This document shows, piece after piece, positions 35,821-43,321 of a stretch of 64,000 nucleotides of DNA (the stretch's first letter is position 1; every line of letters begins with the position of its first letter). Origin of the DNA: Desulfobacteraceae bacterium (GTDB lineage Bacteria > Desulfobacterota > Desulfobacteria > Desulfobacterales > Desulfobacteraceae). The stretch is taken from positions 34,694 through 98,693 of the forward strand of contig JADGEQ010000025.1 of NCBI GenBank assembly GCA_016744295.1, in the 5' to 3' direction. The position numbers and the translations under genes were made by a program. Below the pieces are notes generated by a model. It was not told the origin of the DNA and searched no databases. It saw only the letters and a program-made list of their open reading frames with translations.

Positions 35821-37049
35821 TTTCCCGCCTCTCCTTCGAATATAGAATTGTTTAAACTGTCAAAAGGACTCGACGATTGTTTTTGTATCTGTTCATAGCA
35901 ATTTTCTTTTTTGGTTTGGACATTTTCCGGGGTATCGGCTGAAAAAATCAGGGTGGCCACCCATTGATCTTTTCCATGTGAAAAACTGGTAATGGCTTCA
36001 TCCGCTCCAAAAAAAGGCTGGTGGTGTTTTAACGGGCCTTGACCCATGATGTGTTCTCCGCAAACCTGTATATCATTTCCCAAAACCCGGATATGCTCAA
36101 CCACCACGCATTGTGCATTTGAAGGACAAGCTACAGGACTTGGTTCCGCCGGGACCGTTGTTTTATCTAAAAACAGATTTCCCAGCATTTCGACCATATT
36201 GATCCCTGTTGATTGGTAAACCGTCATAGGTGTCTGACTGGGAAGCCGGGCATCAATTTCAAGTAATTTGAGTTCATTTCCCGTGAGTATCACCTCAACA
36301 TCCATGATGCCCGTGAGTTGAATCTTTTGGGCAATGGCAATGGCCAGTTGCGCGAACCTTTTGATCTGCCGGGGGGGAAGCCGGGTGGGGGCCGTGATCC
36401 GTTTGCAGTCATACCGGCTGTCCATATCAAGATCTGTGACCTGAAGGGGATGGTATTTCCCGGGGCTGCCCACCACCTCAATGGAATAGGAATCTCCTTC
36501 CATATATTCTTCTATTATTAAATTTGGGGGGATCAACTCTTTTTGACCGGTGTTGGGATCACCCTGGGTTGATCCCTTTTCAAGAAATGGACAATTGGCA
36601 AATAAAGTGGCTGAATTTTGAAAAACCGCCACCCCCTGGCTACCGCTTGCCTGGCTTGGTTTGACCACCACGGGAAAACTGCAATGGGGCCATCCCCTGG
36701 GGGCCGGAAGATTCATCTGCCTGAACAGTACATTGGATTTTATTTTGGAACTGGAGAGTTTAAACGCCTCAAGATCAAAGGCCAGGGGAATGTTTTTTGC
36801 TTCTGCCCATGCACTTACCGCCTTCAATACCGCCATATCCTCCATCGCCGGAAGGATAAGATCCACCCGGGGGCAATGGGATGGAACAGGGTGTTCAGGG
36901 TTAAATTCATGTTTTAAAAATTGATCGCAAAATCCCGTTGCCGGCGCATCTGGGTTTTTATCAATGACCAGGGTTTCCCATCCTGCTTTTTGCGCAAGGT
37001 AGACGGCTTCCACGCCCTGGAGTTTTCCGCCGATGATAGCGATCAGCAT
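35817..37049 (-). CDS. pylC: Pyrrolysine biosynthesis ligase PylC (ATP-grasp)
   Basis: Joins 3-methyl-D-ornithine and lysine using ATP. N-terminal Rossmann-like part (LIAIIGGKLQGVEAVYLAQKAG), then ATP-grasp elements: FPVVVKPSQASGSQGV, IIEEYMEGDSYSIEVVG and MDVEVILTGNELKLLEIDARLPSQTP. 410 residues, slightly longer than archaeal PylC (about 360). It follows pylSn by 58 bases and overlaps pylD. The place where pylB usually lies is empty. Confidence 0.95.
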   Translation of the reverse strand: MLIAIIGGKLQGVEAVYLAQKAGWETLVIDKNPDAPATGFCDQFLKHEFNPEHPVPSHCPRVDLILPAMEDMAVLKAVSAWAEAKNIPLAFDLEAFKLSSSKIKSNVLFRQMNLPAPRGWPHCSFPVVVKPSQASGSQGVAVFQNSATLFANCPFLEKGSTQGDPNTGQKELIPPNLIIEEYMEGDSYSIEVVGSPGKYHPLQVTDLDMDSRYDCKRITAPTRLPPRQIKRFAQLAIAIAQKIQLTGIMDVEVILTGNELKLLEIDARLPSQTPMTVYQSTGINMVEMLGNLFLDKTTVPAEPSPVACPSNAQCVVVEHIRVLGNDIQVCGEHIMGQGPLKHHQPFFGADEAITSFSHGKDQWVATLIFSADTPENVQTKKENCYEQIQKQSSSPFDSLNNSIFEGEAGN

Positions 37050-37107
37050 AGGGGATACTTTTTAGCAGGCCAGGACGGTTTTAAAAAAAATATGGATAGC
37101 GGATAAT

Positions 37108-37461
37108 TCATTCATCCGTCTTTTTTAACAGCATTGACCCCTGGTGCCGTTTAAACAGAGTGGCAGAATATTTTTCAAGCTTCCAGTCCGGGACACCGCA
37201 CTTGGGACACACTTGGACAAACCATTTATTCCTCAGCCATCTCCCAGCCCTGCTGTTGATGGAATTGGTGATGGAAAATTCCTTGTTGCAATGGGTTACG
37301 AGCAGAGCGGTATTCCCCTGGACTTTTATTGAGCGAACCCCATGAAGTTGTCCGGTCCTGGACGGCCACAATTTGATCCGGTCGATGAGGTTGAAAATAC
37401 GTACCCGTTTTCGATAAAATCTTTTTCTAGCCGGGGTTACTTTTTTTTCTTCCATTGCCAT
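37108..37461 (-). CDS. pylSn: Pyrrolysyl-tRNA synthetase N-terminal tRNA-binding protein (PylSn)
   Basis: 117 residues. Binds tRNA-Pyl and assists PylSc. It has the basic start (TPARKRFYRKRVRIFNLIDRI), the block KLWPSRTGQLHGVRSI, and candidate zinc ligands in VTHCNKEF and CPKCG. Encoded separately from the catalytic domain, as in bacteria. ATG at 37461 (or two codons later at 37455) lies only 25 bases after the tRNA and has no visible Shine-Dalgarno sequence, so expression may depend on processing of the tRNA-mRNA transcript. Confidence 0.92.
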   Translation of the reverse strand: MAMEEKKVTPARKRFYRKRVRIFNLIDRIKLWPSRTGQLHGVRSIKVQGNTALLVTHCNKEFSITNSINSRAGRWLRNKWFVQVCPKCGVPDWKLEKYSATLFKRHQGSMLLKKTDE

Positions 37462-37486
37462 TCAATCAAAATTAAAGTGTTGTAAA

Positions 37487-37559
37487 TGGCGGAGAGCCCG
37501 GGAGTCGCACCCGGCTGCACGGATTTAGAGTCCGTGTGATCCCATCCGATCCACCCTCC
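37487..37559 (-). tRNA. pylT: tRNA-Pyl, anticodon CUA
   Basis: Minus-strand cloverleaf: 7-bp acceptor (GGAGGGT with GCTCTCC, one base after the stem, then D stem GATC/GATC with a six-base loop), a six-bp anticodon stem CACGGA/TCCGTG around loop CTCTAAA with anticodon CTA, a three-base variable loop, T stem CCGGG/CCCGG, discriminator G and encoded CCA. The long anticodon stem, short variable loop and CUA anticodon are the marks of tRNA-Pyl. It reads UAG. Confidence 0.97.
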
Positions 37560-37575
37560 GTAAAAAAACTTTTTT

Positions 37576-37604
37576 CTTATACCATTCGCTTGTGAGTTCA
37601 TCAA
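37576..37604 (-). promoter_or_regulatory. Sigma-70-type promoter of the pylT-pylSn-C-D-Sc cluster
   Basis: Minus strand TTGATG, 17-base spacer, TATAAG. Predicted start is about 10 bases before the tRNA 5' end. The promoter looks constitutive; no dyad overlaps it. Confidence 0.72.
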
Positions 37605-37720
37605 TACTAAAACCCAGGCGAAACCCCGGGGACAAGATATGGAAAAGAGTAAATTATAAAATCACACTCGAGTATAAAATTTAACTTGACTCTAAAAACA
37701 ATTTAAAGTACGAATTCCAG

Positions 37721-38437
37721 ATGACAAAATTCAGCACTCTCCCCCTGAGGGAACGAAAACAGTCCAGAACCCGGCTTGCTATATTTGATGCTGCAAAAAC
37801 CCTATTGTCGGAAAAAGATCTGGCAAAAATAAAAGTGGAAGAGATCTGCGAACAAGTGGATATTTCCCGGGGCACTTTTTTTAGTTATTTTACCAGAAAA
37901 GTGGACATCATCATCTATGCCATCCGACTGTGGAGTATTGAATTAGGATGGCAGGTTTCCCAAACACCCGAGCAAAATCTTGGCCTTCCCTTTATCAAGG
38001 TTTTATTTAATTCAATGGCCCAGGGCATGAAAGATAATCCCATTTTCTGGAGGGAACTGATGGCGCTAAAGGTTTCTGAACCCAGAACCATCCACCGTTT
38101 GAACCAGAACGAAATCTCCATGGTCACAAAGGCAGACAGGCTTTTGAGGTTCCCAGACAAGCCGGGTATAGAAGATATTCCCGAAGGGACCATCGTGACC
38201 TATTTCAGGAAAAATCTTTTTATTGCCATTGAAAAAAAAGAGCTCCCACGTAACACGGATATTGAGGCTACCCTGATATCCTTAACCAGCATTCTCTATG
38301 GTGTTCCCATGATGCTGGCCGGTTACACAGATTTTGAAACACTGCCAGCAGAATATGAGCGACAATTGAATATTTTCTGGACCGGGCTACGGACAATTTC
38401 CGCCCGGGCTTCGGGCCATTTCAGACCAAGCCAATAA
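37721..38437 (+). CDS. TetR-family transcriptional regulator
   Basis: 238 residues. The N-terminal helix-turn-helix is clear (RLAIFDAAKTLLSEKDLAKIKVEEICEQVDISRGTFFSYFTRKVDII). The rest is a helical ligand-binding domain of unknown specificity. Directly upstream of, and in line with, the symporter and amidohydrolase genes, which it probably regulates. The ribosome-binding site is weak. An ACTCGAGT palindrome lies about 55 bases before the start and could be an autoregulatory site. Divergent from the pyl promoter, which is 117 bases away. Confidence 0.85.
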   Translation: MTKFSTLPLRERKQSRTRLAIFDAAKTLLSEKDLAKIKVEEICEQVDISRGTFFSYFTRKVDIIIYAIRLWSIELGWQVSQTPEQNLGLPFIKVLFNSMAQGMKDNPIFWRELMALKVSEPRTIHRLNQNEISMVTKADRLLRFPDKPGIEDIPEGTIVTYFRKNLFIAIEKKELPRNTDIEATLISLTSILYGVPMMLAGYTDFETLPAEYERQLNIFWTGLRTISARASGHFRPSQ

Positions 38438-38498
38438 ACAACATGGGAATCCCCCTATTTAAGGGTGATCGGATAAAAAACTAAAAAGGAGTTGGAAT

Positions 38499-39881
38499 AT
38501 GGAACAGAGTTTTATGCCCTACATCGGCAGTTTTTTTTGGATGTCGCTATTGCTTTTAGTTGGAATTTTATTGCGCGCAAATATAAAAATATTTCAAAAA
38601 TTTTTGTTCCCTTCTGCCATTATTGCAGGATTTCTGGGGTTCATCCTCATGTCCCTTGGCTGGGTGGGCATGCCCATTGCCGGTAAATGGGAGAGTATTC
38701 CCCAGAGCACCTTTACCATGATCACCACCCATTTGTTTGCCTTTGGATTTGTGGGCATCGGATTAATGAGCGGTGACAGCGGACAGAAGGGAAAGGGAAA
38801 AGAGATATTAAAGGGGGCGCTTTGGATGACCTTTTTATTTTTAGGCATGCTCTATCTCCAATCTGTTATCGGTGTTCTGGTAATGATGGGGTGGGAAGCC
38901 GCTACAGGAGAAGGCCTCACTTCTGCCGTGGGGTTTTTAGCCGGTCACGGTTTCACCCAGGGCCCGGGCCAGACCCTGGCCATTGCCGGGGGATGGGAAA
39001 AAATGGGATTGGCAGACTGTGTCAGCATCGGCCTTGCCTTTTCAGCCGTTGGTTTTTTTGTGGCCGCATTGGTGGGGGTTCCCATTGCCAACTGGGGAAT
39101 CAGAAAAGGATATACCACCCATTCAACCCAGACCATGTCCAAGGATTTTCTTGCGGGCATGGAACCCACAGCCAAAAGTCCGGGACTGTTTCATATTACC
39201 CACAGCAGCAATGTGGATTCAATGTCCTATCATCTGGCCATAATGGGTCTGGTATATCTACTGGGATTCGGACTCAGTTACCTGCTTCGGTATTATCTTT
39301 TTCCAAAGGCGCTCTGGGGTGCCACCTTTGGTTTTATTTTTGCCTGGGGGCTGGTCATGGCAATTGTATTCAGAAAAATATTAAATGCCATGGGCGGGGG
39401 AAAGTTCATTGATGAAAATACCCTGCGGCGCCTCACCGGAATCACCGTGGATTTCATGGTGATTTCGGTCATGATGGCAGTCCAGGTCAATACCCTGCAA
39501 AAATATATGGTACCCTTTTTGATAATAACCGGGATCATGAGTGTGGTCACACCGGCTGTGATCATGTTTTTAGGACGACGGGTGGGCAAATTTGGATTTG
39601 AAAGAAGCCTGGTCATGCTGGGGTATTGTACGGGAACCGGCGCCAGCGGTCTTTTGCTTCTCCGCCTGGTGGATCCTGAATTTAAGACAACCGCCGCCGT
39701 TGAAACCGGTTTAATGAATATTTTTGCCCTGCTGACCCTGCCCCTGCTTTTCCTGATATTTCTCATGCCCAAATATGGATTGGCCTATTTGCTCAAGGTT
39801 GAAGTTATTTTCGGAATTATCATGTTTCTGACTATTTTTGTTTTGCACAAACTCAAGTATTTCGGATCCAGACAATATTAA
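38499..39881 (+). CDS. GltS-type sodium:dicarboxylate/amino-acid symporter
   Basis: 460 residues with about 11-12 hydrophobic segments. The repeats characteristic of the glutamate:Na+ symporter (ESS) family are visible: AVGFLAGHGFTQGPGQTLAIAGGWEKMG in the first half and MLGYCTGTGASGLLLLRLVDP in the second. AAAAAGGAG precedes the ATG. First structural gene after TetR, followed by three amidohydrolases, so it probably imports their substrate, perhaps an N-acyl or N-carbamoyl amino acid (inference). Confidence 0.85.
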   Translation: MEQSFMPYIGSFFWMSLLLLVGILLRANIKIFQKFLFPSAIIAGFLGFILMSLGWVGMPIAGKWESIPQSTFTMITTHLFAFGFVGIGLMSGDSGQKGKGKEILKGALWMTFLFLGMLYLQSVIGVLVMMGWEAATGEGLTSAVGFLAGHGFTQGPGQTLAIAGGWEKMGLADCVSIGLAFSAVGFFVAALVGVPIANWGIRKGYTTHSTQTMSKDFLAGMEPTAKSPGLFHITHSSNVDSMSYHLAIMGLVYLLGFGLSYLLRYYLFPKALWGATFGFIFAWGLVMAIVFRKILNAMGGGKFIDENTLRRLTGITVDFMVISVMMAVQVNTLQKYMVPFLIITGIMSVVTPAVIMFLGRRVGKFGFERSLVMLGYCTGTGASGLLLLRLVDPEFKTTAAVETGLMNIFALLTLPLLFLIFLMPKYGLAYLLKVEVIFGIIMFLTIFVLHKLKYFGSRQY

Positions 39882-39897
39882 TCGGAGAGGTTGAATT

Positions 39898-41568
39898 ATG
39901 AAGGCAACTATCACCCTATTTTCCGCAAAAAAGATCATCACCATGAATCCGGCCCATCCCGAGGGAACGGCGGTGGCTGTTCACGATGGTCTGATCCTGG
40001 GAATGGGTGCCCTGGATGAATTAAAAAATTATGGGCCCTATCAAATAGACGACACCTTTAAAAATAAAATATTAATCCCGGGGTTGATCGAAGCCCACAG
40101 CCATATTGGAGAAGGAACCCATTGGAAATTTCCCTATATCGGATACTATGACCGATTGGGACCTGACAACAGAAAATGGCAAGGGTTAACATCGTTTGAC
40201 GACGTTTTAAAAACGTTGAAAAAACTGGATGAGAATATGCCCGATCCGGCTGAGCCGTTGGTTGTGTGGGGATTTGATCCCATTTTTTTTGAAAACCAAT
40301 GGCTGAACCGCTCCCATCTTGACCAGATCTCCACCATCCGGCCGATCTTTGTCTTTCATGTGAGCGATCATCTGGCAACGGTGAACACCGCTTTGATGTC
40401 CTTGATGAACATCACCCGGGAGATGGATGTTGTCGGACTTGATAAGGATGCAGCAGGGGAACTCACCGGCGAATTGCAGGAACCCTATGCCCTGAGGCTT
40501 GCCGGTGATATTTATGACAGCATTGCCGACGGCAATGAAAGTGATGAGAACTGGCAGACCTACGGTATCCAGGCAAAGAATGCCGGCTGTACAACCATTG
40601 CGGAGATGGCCTATGGCAGTCCCGGTGACCAGGCTGCTGTCAATCGGTTAAAACGGCTCATGGACAACCCTGGTTTTCCGGTTCGTGTGGTCCAGTTATA
40701 CCTTCCCCTGCTCCATGGGGTGGAAGACCATGATCAAGCCGCCCTCTGGGTGTTGAAACAACGAAAGCAAGGTACAAAAAAACTAAATCTTGGCATTGTA
40801 AAATATTTTCTGGACGGCTCCATCCAGGGGTTTACGGCCCGGCTCCGGGCCCCGGGGTATCACAATGGCAATCCCAACGGGATCTGGCTGACACCTCCGG
40901 ACAAGATGTTTCAAACCCTGCTTTCCTATCATAAACACGGGTTGAGTATGCATTGTCACTGCAACGGGGATGAAGCCGTGGATATTTTTCTGGATGCCGT
41001 GGAAAAAGCAATGGCAACGGTTCCCTGGATGGACCACCGTCACACCATCCACCACAGCCAGGTGACAAGTTCCGCCCAGTACCGTCGCATGGCCAAACTG
41101 GGGGTATGTGCCAATATTTTTTCCAATCATATTTATTATTGGGGAGACAAACATTACGAAATCACCCTGGGACCTGCCAGGGCTTGCGGCATGGATGCCT
41201 GCCGCACGGCCAAACAGATGGGGGTGCATTTTTCCGTGCATTCCGATGCGCCCATAACCCCCATCAGCCAGCTCCACTCCATGTGGGCTGCAATAAACCG
41301 GCAAACATCTTCGGGGCGCACCCTGGGGGAGAATGAAAAACTTGCAATCTACGATGCATTGAATGCAGTCACCCTTGATGCGGCATACACCTTGAAGATG
41401 GACCAGAATATCGGCAGTATAGAGCCGGGAAAATATGCCGATTTTACGGTACTGGAAGAAGATCCCTTTGAAGTAGATCCCTTGAAAATAAAAGATATCC
41501 CTGTGTGGGGAACGGTGCTGGGGGGTAAACCCTTTCCTTCAGCCCCAGACACAAATAATGATCAATAG
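39898..41568 (+). CDS. YtcJ-type amidohydrolase, copy 1
   Basis: 556 residues of the amidohydrolase-3 (YtcJ/N-substituted formamide deformylase-like) family. Metal-site blocks: IPGLIEAHSHIGEG (HxH), the lysine region GIVKYFLDGSIQGFTA, HCHCNGDEAVDIF, HTIHHSQVTS and FSVHSDAPITPIS. GGAGAGG precedes the ATG. The gene ends in TAG, and the frame continues without another stop through 10 codons into the ATG of the next amidohydrolase, so pyrrolysine insertion or other UAG read-through would fuse the two. The substrate is unknown. Confidence 0.88.
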   Translation: MKATITLFSAKKIITMNPAHPEGTAVAVHDGLILGMGALDELKNYGPYQIDDTFKNKILIPGLIEAHSHIGEGTHWKFPYIGYYDRLGPDNRKWQGLTSFDDVLKTLKKLDENMPDPAEPLVVWGFDPIFFENQWLNRSHLDQISTIRPIFVFHVSDHLATVNTALMSLMNITREMDVVGLDKDAAGELTGELQEPYALRLAGDIYDSIADGNESDENWQTYGIQAKNAGCTTIAEMAYGSPGDQAAVNRLKRLMDNPGFPVRVVQLYLPLLHGVEDHDQAALWVLKQRKQGTKKLNLGIVKYFLDGSIQGFTARLRAPGYHNGNPNGIWLTPPDKMFQTLLSYHKHGLSMHCHCNGDEAVDIFLDAVEKAMATVPWMDHRHTIHHSQVTSSAQYRRMAKLGVCANIFSNHIYYWGDKHYEITLGPARACGMDACRTAKQMGVHFSVHSDAPITPISQLHSMWAAINRQTSSGRTLGENEKLAIYDALNAVTLDAAYTLKMDQNIGSIEPGKYADFTVLEEDPFEVDPLKIKDIPVWGTVLGGKPFPSAPDTNNDQ

Positions 41569-41598
41569 ACCCAATATTATAGGAGACATATCAGCCCT

Positions 41599-43224
41599 AT
41601 GGAAAAAACAATTTATATCAATGCCGATGTGGTTACCATGGATGAGAGTTGCGAATCAGCCCGGGCCTTTGGGGTTCTTGGTGACAGGTTTGCCATGGTT
41701 GGCAGTGAACAAGAGGTAAGGCTTTGGGGGGGAAACAAGGCAGCCTGCATTGACCTTGCAGGCCAGACAGTTCTGCCCGGGTTGATTGAAACCCACAACC
41801 ATTTGTCTTTTTTCAGTTTGCGCATGGATCATGTGGATTGTTCCACCCCGCCCAATACAAAGATTGGCCAGGTTCTTGAAAAGCTCAAAGACCGGGCAAT
41901 ACAGATTTCCAAGGCAGACTGGGTCTTTGGCTGGGGCTTTGACGACACCCTTATTGATGACAACCGGCATTTGAACCGGGATGAGCTGGATAAAATTACC
42001 ACGGATCACCCTGTGATCGTATCCCATACCAGCGGCCACCTGGGCTATGTGAATTCACGGCTATTGGAAATGCTGGGAATTGACGACACCACCCCCGATC
42101 CCGAGGGCGGAGAGATCCACAGGGATGGGGCGGGCCGGGCCACGGGCCTGCTCAAGGAAACCGCGCTGTTCCCCGTCATGGGATTGTTTCCCAAGCCAAC
42201 GGCCCGGGAAATCAAACCCCTGCTGGAAAGGGGGGCGGCAATGGCCAATCAAAACGGGGTTACCGGCATCCATGATGCTGCCATCGGCATGGAGGGTGCC
42301 GGACCGGAAGTGGTTCAAGCTTACCAGGAACTGGCCCGGGAAAACAAATTGGGGGTAAGAAGCTATCTCACCCTTTTAAATACCCTCTTCGACCAATACC
42401 AGGCCCTTGGCATGGGAAGCGGCTTTGGAACCGACAGGGTCAAAATAGGGTCGACAAAACTTCTCCAGGATGGTTCTCTTCAGGGCCACACCGGATGGCT
42501 TTCCAAACCCTATCATGACCGACAAAAAGAGGGTCATGTCAGCCAGTCCATCATGGGTCAGGAAGCCTTGGATGAATTGGTTGAAAAATATCACAGCACA
42601 GGAATGCAGATAGCGATCCACGGCAATGGGGATGCTGCAATTGAATCCATTATCCTGGCCGTTGAAAAGGCCCAAAAGAAATATTATCGAAAGGACCCCC
42701 GCCATCTGTTGATTCACTGCCAGACCGTTCGGGAGGATCAGATTCCCCGGATGAAGGCCGCAGGAATCATGCCCAGTTTTTTCATCCAGCATGTTTATTA
42801 TTGGGGGGACCGTCACCGGGATATTTTTCTGGGGCCGGATCGGGCAGCCAGGATGAACCCTTTGGCCTCTTCACTCAAACACGGGGTTATCTTCACCCTG
42901 CATTCAGATCTGCCCATTACCCCCATGGAACCCCTACACGCCATCCACACGGCAGTGAACCGGACAACCAGGAATGGTCAACAACTGGGGCCCGAGCAGT
43001 GTATAAGCCCTGTGGATGCCCTCAGGGCTTATACCACCTGGGCTGCCATCGCGGGTTTTGAAGAAGAGATCAAAGGCTCCATTACCCCGGGAAAACTGGC
43101 AGACTGGGTAGTGGTTTCCGATAATCCCCTGACGGTTCAGCCCGAACATATCAAACAGATACAGGTAATAGAAACCGTGGTGGGCGGGAAAAGTGTTTAT
43201 GCCAGGCAAAACCAACCCAAATAA
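41599..43224 (+). CDS. YtcJ-type amidohydrolase, copy 2
   Basis: 541 residues, same family as its neighbours. Metal site complete: LPGLIETHNHLSF, KIGSTKLLQDGSLQGHTGWL, IAIHGNGDAAIESI, LLIHCQTVREDQ and FTLHSDLPITPME. AGGAGA lies 12 bases before the ATG, supporting independent initiation, although it is in the same frame as copy 1 with only a UAG between. Ends in TAA, so no further fusion with copy 3. Confidence 0.88.
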   Translation: MEKTIYINADVVTMDESCESARAFGVLGDRFAMVGSEQEVRLWGGNKAACIDLAGQTVLPGLIETHNHLSFFSLRMDHVDCSTPPNTKIGQVLEKLKDRAIQISKADWVFGWGFDDTLIDDNRHLNRDELDKITTDHPVIVSHTSGHLGYVNSRLLEMLGIDDTTPDPEGGEIHRDGAGRATGLLKETALFPVMGLFPKPTAREIKPLLERGAAMANQNGVTGIHDAAIGMEGAGPEVVQAYQELARENKLGVRSYLTLLNTLFDQYQALGMGSGFGTDRVKIGSTKLLQDGSLQGHTGWLSKPYHDRQKEGHVSQSIMGQEALDELVEKYHSTGMQIAIHGNGDAAIESIILAVEKAQKKYYRKDPRHLLIHCQTVREDQIPRMKAAGIMPSFFIQHVYYWGDRHRDIFLGPDRAARMNPLASSLKHGVIFTLHSDLPITPMEPLHAIHTAVNRTTRNGQQLGPEQCISPVDALRAYTTWAAIAGFEEEIKGSITPGKLADWVVVSDNPLTVQPEHIKQIQVIETVVGGKSVYARQNQPK

Positions 43225-43321
43225 ACCTGGCCAAACAAACCAGGCAGAATAGTTCGACCTGTGAGGATGTCTGTTAGCTGTTAGCATAGTTTGAACAAAA
43301 ACCTGTTACAAGGAATTTACC

